Source: Nemopilema nomurai
Taxonomy: Eukaryota; Cnidaria; Scyphozoa; Rhizostomeae; Rhizostomatidae
DNA: 64,000 bases
Direction of reading: 5' to 3'
Assembly (NCBI GenBank): GCA_003864495.1
Contig: ML133458.1
Span: 1-64,000 of the forward strand
Below the pieces are notes generated by a model. It saw nothing but the letters and a program-made list of their open reading frames with translations, was not told the DNA's origin and did no database searches. Below, piece by piece: positions 43,701 through 54,404 of the stretch. Within the stretch, counting starts at the first letter, position 1. Every line of letters begins with the position of its first letter. Made by a program: the position numbers and the translations under genes.

Positions 43701-46700
43701 TAATGTTAGTTTCACCCACACACATCCATCCACAACGTGCTTTATTTCCAAAATAAAATGCAAATCGGATGAAGGAATACCAATAGATGAAAATTTTTAT
43801 TTCAAAGCTTACTGGATACACTCCTCCTGACAGGGCCTTTCCAAGAATGACCATATCCGGTTTAACATTTTCATGATCACAACAAAGAAGTCTAAGATAA
43901 AAGATAAAAGCAGAATTCAATATTCTTGTGATTCAGACTTATCAGGCTCCGTTAAATAAAAGTGTGTTTTATATAAATAAATCCACTTTGTGACTTGGTA
44001 TAAACAGCATGGTCAGATAGAAGCATCTGTCCAAAACAAAATTCTTTGTAGCAAATACCGTAAATCTTTGAATTAGCTCGCTGGGAGCATATTTATTATT
44101 GATATTTTTGGATGGGGGCTTATTTGATAGGGGGCTTATTCGAGGGGGGGGGGCTTATAAAATTACCTGAAACATGCCACATACAAAGATAATTTTTGAA
44201 ATTTCTTTCTTTTCTTTTCTCTACTTTTTGGAGGGGGGGCCAATTCGAGGATTTACGGTATATTCTTATTCAAAGGCGTATCTTACAAAAATATCTACAA
44301 AACAAATGTGCGGCTACCAAACTTTGAATTACTGACTCAATTTACAAATGATATGTGCAGCTTTGGATCAAGACTCTAACTACAATGGCCACAGGCTTTA
44401 CCAATGAATTGCAACATTTTTGCAACTGAATCAAAGCAACATTTTTGCAAACATCAAGCAAGAATTCATTTTAACCAAGAATTTTGTACACTTGGAATGT
44501 TTGAATTTTATAGCTACCGTCCAGTTCTTGCAATTCCAGTTTGGACTTCATCAGCAATGAAGAGAACCTTTAAATGTATGATTTTATGAATGAATAAGTA
44601 AATGATTCATTATAGCTATCATGGGATATAACTATCAAATTTAGCAGTTCACTAATAGCAGTTTCCTCTAACATTCACCTATAAAAGAGCCAGGCTTCAG
44701 TTATAGTTTCCACATTCCTTTCTAAACAAAATTCATTGTACTCACATTATACTTGGTACATAGATCCCGAACACCTTGAAGATAACCAGCATCAGGCACA
44801 AATACCCCTGCTTCTCCTTGAATTGGTTCAACCATAAAAGCAGCAGTGTTGGGGTCTTTGATAGCTTCCTAAAGCACAATAAAATGAGCAGATTATCTGT
44901 ATTTGCTGGAATCCAGAAGTGAAAAACAGAATTACCATTGTCAGCTTCAAGTTGAGGGGGTAAAATTTTGATAGTTAATGAAGAGCATAGTCCCATTCAA
45001 CAGATAGATATATCTGACACAAGAAGTGTTATTTAATGGGTTGATAAAAGTCCTTTTATGTCAATATATTTCTATAAATGGTAGTTTATTAAGAGTTAAG
45101 ATTTTTCTTTGACATGAATTTTGCATAGGAGATCACTCTGATGATAAAGAGAACAACCAAGCAAATGTTCATACTTGATGACCTTATTGAAGCATTCCGC
45201 TACAAAAGCATAAATCAATTCTTCTTGGTGTCTGAAGTGATTAAGGACTCTTGGCAAAAACAGACAGTGACATTTCATTGACTGCCATTACCAGCATAAT
45301 GAAGTTAGTCAAAACTTTTTGCTTGCTGAATAGAATTGCAATCATAGCCCTAACGTCAAATGCAAATCGAAAAGGCAAGATTTGGTCATGCATTGCTTCT
45401 GCAGTAGACAATGAAGCAAATGCAATGATAAGGATATTAATTACTCTTGTTTGCATATTTAGCAGATGGTGAAGAACTAGTAACTAGTAGCAGACGAAGC
45501 GAATTTCGAAATTGAAGGTGTTCTTAGGCCGGTATAATTGGCAAAGCGGTGCTCAATTTTGTAAAAGGGGAGGGCACAAAAAATGGGGTGGGGCATTTTT
45601 ACATGGTTGGGAGGGGGCAATCGGTTAGTGGCCAGCGGCCCAGTCCACCACTTATGACGATATTCCAGTACATGAACGACTGGACCATGCTGATCTTCTC
45701 AAATGCGGTTTCACGCATACATCAGGAAATTTTTTCTGGCACAGTTGGGTAGCAGAGAAAACAATTGAATGTTGATGCCGACCGTGTTCACATCCAAGGC
45801 ATTCCAATTCAAAAAACATGTTCAAGCCACTACGGTTGTCATTTCAATGGCCAATTGAAGAGGAGCATTCCTTTCGAGCAGTTAGCTTTGATTTGACATG
45901 ATTCGACTTGCTTATGGAACAATGGAAGTCCTAGTACCAACCAATAATGATGTGAACTGTTTTATTGAATAACTCATCACTTCTTTCAAAGAGAAGCAGC
46001 AAAACTTCGCCAGTCAGAATCAAAACTTCCTTTTATATCAATTTTTTTAAATAAACCATGTAAATAGAACCAGCTTTTAATCTGGCTTAACATTTAAAGA
46101 GCTAGAAACCGTTGTCTTCTTCTAGCTTGGCCTTGTTTCACAAAGTCTTTTTCTTGGAATTTTGATAGAACCAAGAGGTTGATACAGCCAAACAGCTTCA
46201 GGCTTTTTTCGTTCAAACGATTCACCCACCTTTGATGACAAACTAGCTTATAGAAGAGATTTCATAAGGGAATATTGCATAAGTCTTTATTTTGCTAAAA
46301 CCTCATGCAAATCAATCAAAGATTAGCGCTGAGGTGTCTTACAAATTTTCTATCCATGAATGTAGAATCACCTTCTTAAGATCTAAAAGACACCAAGTAG
46401 TTGACATTTAACTTTAATTGACTCTGTCTACCCCAAAAGCGCAAGTTCAAGTATGCTAATATCGAAGTATCTCCAAAACTGCAATAAATTTTCAATTCAC
46501 TGATAAGCCCTAGTAATTTTTAATCAAGTCAAAATGAAATCAAATTGCCATCATTAGGCCTCTCCATCAGTGCTACCTTGATGATATTCCTGTATTTACG
46601 AGGACTTGGCCAAACACATACACACCATGACACCGGTCAACTTCTGTCCATTTTTTTCAAATACATCTTACCCAAAACCTTAACTTATCTTATCTAATAT

Positions 46701-49082
46701 ATCTTACTCAAATATAAATTGAACTGGAATAAAACTCTAAATGCACTTATTTCAAAGCTGCACAGAATGAACTATAATTTTGCACACGTTAAGCCCTTAT
46801 ACGTCCTGCACAGCAGAGCATTTGCAAAATTGGGAAAATGACCAAAAGCTGAAAACCAATTGCAAATCGAAACCAACATGATAAAATGATGTCAGAAAAA
46901 GCACATGATTGGATATTTCACTACCAATCAGCATATATTAACAACTTTCTTAAAAGATTTCAAGCGTGATATTGAGCTCATTGTGCTTTCACAAAATAGC
47001 GATTTACACTGTTATCTAGAAATAAACTCCAAAGCTCCTAGATTAAAAGTTTACTTTGCTTGCCCATGATTTTAATATTGTCCTCAGTAGATGTCGAGGC
47101 AGTTAACTAAACTTGATACTTAGAGAACTTGAAGCCTGCATAATCATGGTTCCACCTGTTGGTAATCTCAAAAGCTTGCACAATAAAGCACCTATTTTTG
47201 CAAATGATAGAGCGGTGGGATCACTTATTTGAAAGCTAAGAAACACTTTTTGAAAAAAATAATAAATTCATTTACATTCTTTCAATGATTAAGAACCACT
47301 GCAACCAGCAAAACTGCATTGACATGCAGCCCACAGTCAATTTCAGCAATTGGAAGCACTTCTATTTCCACAAACTATAAAGAATCTAGCGCTAGTATAG
47401 GCTTGTACTTCCACTTGAACCATAAACTAGCACTGCATTGATACCATCTTTTAGGGAATAATATTGTTAAATACTGTCTATGTAGTTAATTATTAGGGTT
47501 AACAAACCATCTTTTCTTATATTTAATTGCCAGTTTGCTGACACTTTTTTCTAAAGGGTTTTTTCTGCAAAGTAACTTTTCACTGTATCCTAGAAGCGTT
47601 TTGAATGAATCTATTTCCTCAAAAAATCAGTAAAACTAAAACTGACAAAAGAAATTTTGGGAACTATCCATTAAGCCCAAAAGATAAGTTTAAGCTGCTG
47701 TAGATTAAACCACCTTGCTTAATGGTTGTAACAGGAGAGGGGTACTGGTAATAGGAACAATATTGGTAGTGAAAGCAAGTCAATTCCTAGCTCATCCTGA
47801 ATCAATATTGGTTTGGCTGTTACGTCATGTAAACTCTAGACACATTCACGACTAAGACTGCACATCAGCTAAGAATGGAACCAATTTTTGATATATGCAC
47901 CCTGTATGTTGGCACCAATTTGAATACATTACATACCACATACTGAAATTACAATAGAATAGTTGGGGAAAGGGTAAAGGTTAAGCAAACCCTATTGACA
48001 AGAGATGCAGTTTTAGGGTAGGTCTAGCCATAAATTTAGGGGCATATGGTAAATCCTCGAATTAGCCCCCTGGGGGCTTGTTTATTTTTGATATCTTTGG
48101 ATGGGGGCTTATTCAAGGGGGGGCTTATTCGAGGGGGGGCTTATAAAATTTCTTGAAACATGCCACATAAAAAGGTAATTTTAGAAAATTTTTTCTTTTC
48201 ATAAAAAAAAAAAAAATAACCTAACTATAAAGTAACATTTGATTAAATTATTAACAAAAATATATATTTTTATGTTGATTCACTAAAATGCCAAAGGCAA
48301 CCTCGGGAGTAAAAAATCAACAAACTGAAGGGGGCTTATTCGAGGGGAGGGGCTTATTAAAAATTTTTAGTTCTAGGGTGGGGGCTTATTCGAGGGGGGG
48401 GCTTTTTCGAGGGGGGAGGCAATTCGAGGATTTACGGTACATCAGAGAAAGACTCACTCACCTCAACAGCAGCCAAGTCGTTGTATGGTACCAACTGAAA
48501 GCCTGGCATGTAAGGACCATAACCTTCATAGCATGATGGGTCGCTAGAACTTGAGCATGCAGCTAGCGTCCTTCCCCAAAAATTATTCTCTGCAAAAACA
48601 ACTTTTGCTTGACAGTCAGGCACTCCCTTTACCAAATAGGCCCATTTTCTGGCAAGCTTAACAGCAGTTTCCCCTCCTTCTACACCAGTGTTCATTGGCA
48701 GCACTTTGTCGTAGCCAAACATCTCAGTAACATATTTCTCATACTGCCCCAATTGGTCGTTGTAAAACGCGCGAGAGGTGAGTGCAAGGATATCAGCCTG
48801 TTCTTTCAGAGCACCAACAATCTTGGGGTGACAATGTCCTTGGTTCACAGCCGAGTAAGCACTGAGGAAATCATAGTATCGTTTGCCGTCAACGTCCCAA
48901 ACAAAAACACCTTGGCCTCGGGCAAGGGCAACTGGAATAGGCCCATAATTGTGAGCACCGTATTTATCCTCTAGATCGAACACGGCTTTAGACTTGGCAG
49001 TTGGTGCTGCTACAGCACTCAGACTGCGAGTAATGGCTGGAAGCCGAAAAGCTGCTTTGGCATACCTTGACAACATCTTCAT
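40800..49082 (-). CDS. OAT: Mitochondrial ornithine aminotransferase
   Basis: PLP enzyme converting ornithine and 2-oxoglutarate into glutamate semialdehyde and glutamate in the mitochondrial matrix. Exons: 49082-48462, 44868-44746, 44567-44518, 43891-43813, 43498-43445, 42608-42549, 41912-41768, 40963-40800; 1296 nt, 431 residues (human 439). The N-terminus [20 protein letters not shown] is basic and amphipathic, fitting a matrix-targeting peptide. Conserved sites: [55 protein letters not shown] (PLP Asp), ILGKALSGG (Schiff-base Lys), HGSTYGGNP. It ends ISETIMSFN. All donors are GT and the frame is intact. A second ATG two codons in is a possible alternative start. Intron 1 is long (3.6 kb) and holds an inserted element ending 22 bp from its donor. 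Confidence 0.97.
41427..41475. repeat. CAA-rich simple repeat in an OAT intron
   Basis: Imperfect AACAACAAC runs with interruptions, inside the intron between OAT exons 41768-41912 and 40800-40963. Confidence 0.85.
44056..44260. mobile_element. MITE-like element, copy 1 (~205 bp), OAT intron
   Basis: The left end reads TACCGTAAATCTTTGAATT and the right end TTCGAGGATTTACGGTA, an inverted pair with few mismatches. The interior contains G-rich blocks of the form GGGGGCTTATTYGA and runs of 7-10 G. It is the same family as the element at 48045-48439 (shared ends and shared GCTTATAAAAT, ACATGCCACATA). No coding capacity. It sits in the intron between exons 44518-44567 and 43813-43891. Confidence 0.85.
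44869..48461 (-). other. OAT intron 1 (3.6 kb)
   Basis: Apart from the MITE-like copy at 48045-48439, I see only AT-rich sequence and a G-rich patch at about 45563-45650 (AAAATGGGGTGGGGC, GGGAGGGGGC) that may be another decayed repeat. No embedded gene is supported. Confidence 0.6.
48045..48439. mobile_element. MITE-like element, copy 2 (~395 bp), next to the OAT exon 1 donor
   Basis: The left end reads TATGGTAAATCCTCGAATT at 48045 and the right end AATTCGAGGATTTACGGTA to 48439. The interior holds about six G-rich GGGGGCTTATTCGAGG-like blocks, a poly-A/AT middle, and the same ACATGCCACATA segment as copy 1. The right terminus lies only 22 bp from the 5' splice site of OAT exon 1 (exon edge at 48462), in the intron. 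Confidence 0.88.
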
Positions 49083-50570
49083 TCAAAGATCAAAATCAAA
49101 AGAACATCAATTGTACCACTCACTCGTAAAATACTGATGTAACGTGTACGAAAACTTTTCTGTGCCCAGTTGAGGTAAACGACGGACCAAGAAAAGGCAA
49201 ATGACTTGCCTAGTGTTAAATGATTTTCTAGGGTCTGGAAAATATGCGCGCGGGCCACGAAACGAAAACGAGACCGATCACATGTGTACACACCCCCATT
49301 CTCGCCACTCGTGATTGAAAAAGCCATATCTGCAACTGGCTATAAAAATCTTCATCTTTTTGTCATTTGCATATTTTGTGGAGTGTCGAAAGAAGCATTA
49401 AACATGTAAAACTCATGTTTCCGCTTTATCTTGCCATGACAAATTCAGTACCAGCAGTTCCTTAATGATACTTTTATCAAAGCTTCAAATTTAGTGACCA
49501 AAGATAGACAAGAAGCAAAGAGTTATTAAAATTCCAACTTTGCTGATAATATTGACTAAAAACGAAGCAAGAAACCCAAGGAAAGGAACTAGAGGAGGAA
49601 CGGGCTTATACTAATTTACGATCCTCTACAATGACAAAATTTTTAAATATTGTAAAGTCTCTCGGGGGACTCGACTTCAGCAGAATAAATCCTCGGCATT
49701 TCGGACACTGCAGGCTCTGCCAATGAACCCTGCACAGCCTGGGATGTCATTAATAATTTTATAATGTTGTGTCATGACACATTCTTGAAAAAAAGGCCTT
49801 AACAGAATTTTTATTTCTCCGATTATTCAGCAGAAGTCTTAATCTTTAAGTTTCACGGCGATATCCTTAGAAAGCTAGTAGTCAAACTGGTTAAACGTCT
49901 AGGGACGATTCTAGCGATTACAAATTCCACTACAACCAAACAAATTCTGTGCAACTTGTAGCCAGATCAGTCTGCGCCCTGGCTAAATCTTTTTTGATTG
50001 AATTGACACGATACGGCCCTCGAGGCAATCCACCAAATTAAATGAATTTGGCTTCTTAGATATTTAATTGGTCTTTTTTGGCTTTTTATTGGATTTTTCG
50101 GAGCAGAACAAATTTGGCTTATTTTGGATTTTTTCTGACAACGATATGGCAAAAAACGTGCGCCTGGCAACCCTGTTCTAGCCTGAAAAAACTGGGGAAG
50201 GGCATCACAGGAAATCCCCGGATAGTCGCGTATGGGCCCAATATATTTAGGAGAGAGTGTCCGAGCAATTCATACCAAAAGTGTACATATAAAGAATACA
50301 GGCGGAAACACTAACCAATTGCTAAAAAATTTTTTAGAAAAGTGGGGGGGAACAAATGAAGGGGCCGACAAAACTCTAGGGGCACCTTTGGGGTCCACTA
50401 TTAACCAATGATTTATTTACCCACCTTACTATATGCTAAAATGGCATCTTCGTGTTACATTTATTCATTCACAATTCTTTAATCAGAAAAATTTGATAGA
50501 ACCGCAGCCTTGATCGGTCAGTTCAACCCAGACGGGTCGACTAAAGGTTATCATCACATCGAGGCTATGG
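49083..50570. promoter_or_regulatory. Divergent 5' spacer between OAT and RNF170-like genes
   Basis: About 1.5 kb separates the two opposing start codons, so promoters and 5' UTRs of both lie here. I recognise no specific element. A T-rich block near 50060-50150 and a G-rich patch near 50342-50395 have repeat-like texture. Confidence 0.55.
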
Positions 50571-51354
50571 ATGTTGGCAAAGATGGAGGCGCAGTTCTTG
50601 GAGGGATTTAGTAACGAAGTGCTGATTTTTCTTATTTTTAATATTTTTATCCACAATTGCTACATATTTCTGGACAAGGGCCGGCAATGCGGACCATATG
50701 GTTCATCCTGAGCAGAGAGCCGCAGTGCTCGAGGCTAGAGAACACAGAGCTGCGACAGAAAGGAGTCATGTCAACCAGGATAGCGAAACCCACCAACAAC
50801 GGCGCCAAGTACCAAATGATACGAGATTTGAGCAGTGTCCAATATGCTTGGACCAGGTAACAATGCCGACAGAGACTAACTGCGGTCATTTATTTTGTGC
50901 CGCGTGCATAGTGGCCTATTGGGAAGCCGGTTCGTGGTTACGTGGTATGAATTGTCCAATTTGTAGGCAAGAAGTCTCCCTCTTGTTACCAACCCCAACC
51001 AACCCACACGAAGAGCCAGAGTCCGAAAACGCGCAGCAAAGCCTATCAAGGATTCGTGCTTACAACCGTCGTTTTTCTGGGGAGCCAAGAACCTTATTTC
51101 AATACATTCAAGATTTCCCCGTCCTTTTCAGGCATCTCATATGGGAACTTTTTTCAGTTGATGGCTTGATGACAATGTTCCGATTACGGGTCTTACTTTA
51201 CTTTTTTCTCACAATTTTGTACATCTTATCACCTTTAGACCTCATCCCTGAGGCCATTGCTGGAGTGCTTGGGTTTGTGGACGATATTATAATCCTGCTT
51301 GTAGTACTCGTCTATGCCACTGTGCTATACAGATACCATGTCACTGAAGAATAG
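50571..51354 (+). CDS. RNF170: RNF170-like ER-membrane RING E3 ligase, single exon, one frame break
   Basis: In vertebrates RNF170 is an ER ubiquitin ligase that targets activated IP3 receptors for degradation. From 50698 the frame is open to TAG at 51352-51354. The RING finger CPICLDQVTMPTETNCGHLF with CAACIVAYW and CPICRQ is a full C3HC4 set. Then come NRRFSGEPR, two hydrophobic segments, and SPLDLIPEAIAG..GFVDDIIIL (DUF1232 type). Upstream, frame 1 gives MLAKMEAQFLEGFSNEVL, which aligns with the human N-terminus. The following transmembrane stretch FLSTIATYFWTRAGNADHM is in another frame. Removing one T from either T5 run (50626-50630 or 50635-50639) would make one continuous protein. As written, only a form starting at Met 50698, without the first membrane segment, is open. 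No intron interrupts the CDS, unlike the neighbouring genes. Confidence 0.9.
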
Positions 51355-54300
51355 CTAGATTCATCAGAAACAGGTAATGTAGCATTATAGCATTGATGAT
51401 TTTATTTGATATCAAATTTATATGCAAAAGAGATTTGTTTCTCAAAGCTCATCATCTTAAAAAAGTGAAACATTTACAAATTGGAAATTCTAATTGAATA
51501 ATTTTAACCATTCTGCCTGGTTGCTGGCAGATAAGTTGGGAAATAAGTAATTTCTAGAAAGAAGTAATTGTGGATAAATTTTTCTGTGCTATATTGAGAC
51601 AATTTCCATAATCCTTACTATCCTTTTTTCTGCATATAACTGTAACCTGGAGAGCTCACTTCTGTCTTCCACTTTTTAAATGTATGGCAATGAGGAAGTG
51701 AAAAAGCATATACAGGAAAAAAAGAAAGATAAGCTATCACAATCAAAATTAATGTACATGAACATCTAGACTTTGTCTTTTTTAGTATTTGCCAATTTCC
51801 TTCTGTTAACTGGTACAGTGCTCTTGATGTTCCTTTTACAAACAGTCAAATTTTTAGCAGGAACAGTCAGTTACATTCAATAGTTTTCTGAAATTAGCTT
51901 TCCTTAGCAATGGCAGAACATGTTTTGAATAAGGAAAGTGGAAAAACGTACCCTTAAACAATCTTTTAGTTCCTTAAAATCCCAGAGTTTAAACTTCCAG
52001 TTATTTTTTAACCCTTAGGTATCTAGTAGCATAATGTGATAAATGCACCATTGTTTTATCACCTTCCTTGAATTACCAGAATGAAGTATAGGATCAGCCA
52101 GAATGATAATTTGTTGTTGTTTTTGTCAAAATCTAACGCAAAATCCAATTGGCCAGTCTGCTACAGTCATATTTCACAATGCTATAGACACAGACTTGGA
52201 GCCAGAGAAAACTTTTTTTGTTATGGCAAACATTTTTGCAAATGAGTAACATGGACCTTTCCTGAAAGACTGGCTGACTTCTAATTCATTTTCATCAAAA
52301 TACCAACCATTTATAAAGTGCGAATGGCATGTGACAATTGTCTGGTGCCAAGACATAAGGCTGAAATCACATTTAAAAAAATTTGTGAAGGTATATTAAA
52401 GATTGATGAAAGACCCACTTCCTTGCTGATGTGAATTGGAGAGTACAAGAACTGGTGTTCATGAGATTTTCACTCTAAAGGCAATAGTGCGTAAACAATA
52501 TAGTACACATTTTATACCTACTAACGTTGAGGTAGAGGATGAAATACGAGCAGGGATGATATGAACCAAACGCCAGAGAGAAATCACTGGATGATGCATT
52601 GGAAGAAAACAGCTTTTGATCATTTTTATCAATGTCTAGACTGTACTTCAGTACCTATTCAATTATTCCACCCACCATTTATCCAGACTTGTGAAAGGCT
52701 GGTTAAAATTTGAAAAATCTTGATAAATGATAAATGTTCAGCATTTTTGATAATATGTTAGGTGCATTTTTGTTCCTTTATTGGAAACAAGTAATATTGT
52801 TCTTGCCATCATAGGGTGCTACTGTACCTCTTAGCTTATCTTAGCATAATTTGCAACAAAACTAATAATTACACCTTGAAGTTTAATGTGGGGGCCCTGG
52901 CTCTGCAACCCCTGTTCAGTGTGAATTTATTTTTTATTAAATGACAATAAACTGAAGGAGTAGGTAGAAACAGGCAGTCAAAATTTTAAGTGAAAGATAG
53001 TTGCATGAAAAATTAACACAGCTTGAGAAACAGAACCAGAAAAAGCACGTGAAGGACCCCTATGTGAGACCCCTATGTGAATGACATCAAAGAAAAATGA
53101 TAAAAAGATAAACAAGACATAAACTTTCACAACACACATCATGTTTATTTCCTCTGGCTTCTATCTTTTTTCATATCAATTCTATTGTCTGGAATTTCAG
53201 GATCCCATTTCTGAGAAGGCCGCATAGTTGCTATTTTCTTGCAGGTGGACAAATCTGAATTCATTGGTGCAATTTTTATAAGACATGGAATTATGATAGA
53301 CAACACTGGTATATCAGTTGCAAACTATCATTTAATTATTTCTCTAATAACTAAGAAAAGAAAATATTAACTCAACAGAACAAGAGATTGGAATTCAAAG
53401 ACTTTTAGAAACAGTAAGTCTACATCTGTGGTTTAACCTGAACAATTACATGCGACTAACAAAGCAAAGTTTAACAGCAATCAGTAAGAGCTTCTTAGCA
53501 TAACAGTAACAAAACAGCATATTTTTGGACAGTTTTTGGAGGTTTAATGGATTGAATAACATTTTATATTCTGTAGAACGTATACATAATAAAAATACTA
53601 ATTCTAAAATAATTATGCAACATCAATGTTCATGAAGATATGAGACAAACTTTTTTCAAATATAACACATAAATTAGAGGGGGTGAATGAAAAAATTAGC
53701 AAGGAGACCATTCCATGCACCCTAACAGAAAGGAACAAATGTTAATAGCAATAGCTGTTGATATCATTAACTGTTGATATAATAGAAGCCTATAAGACTG
53801 ATTTAAGCTTCAAAATCTATAAATGAGAGGGAGCAAAGCCATAAGTTGTTGCAATTATTTGTGAACAAGGCATTCGTAACTATACTTCTCTCATTTCTAG
53901 CAAGAGAAAACCACATGATAGAGTGATTCGAGCACATGCGGCCTTAGGGGGAACATGAAGTCTAGACATGTTAAGCAAACTCTTGCTTGTACAATTGATT
54001 CATAACATCGCATCATACAAGATATGCTTTAAAACTGAATTGCAGCTAACATAACTCTTTCAACGTCAATTAAAATGCATTAGTCGAACATTTCTAATAC
54101 AAAATCTACAAACTTTAAATGAGGCATTTTCAAATTCTAATAACCAACATTTTAGCAAAGATCTAGCCTGTGTCCTTTCAAAATCACAATAGAACAGTGA
54201 TCTGGTATAATGTTTGTGCTTAACGCGCCACCGCATCAAGAACGAAATCAGTGCACCCGATAACAAAACATTAATTAAAGTAACCGTGTCCCACACACGT

Positions 54301-54404
54301 GACCATGGAACGCCTACGCAGGTCCCGCCTGGGACAAGGACACAGCTAGTCTCGACTGACAATATATCTATTTACATATTTTCATTACCAAATATTTACA
54401 TCAT
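51355..54404. other. Intergenic spacer, convergent RNF170 and PCED1 3' ends
   Basis: Three kilobases of AT-rich sequence with no convincing coding, RNA or repeat feature. An AATAAA-type signal for RNF170 is not evident close to its stop; the nearest clear plus-strand one is near 52945. Confidence 0.55.
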
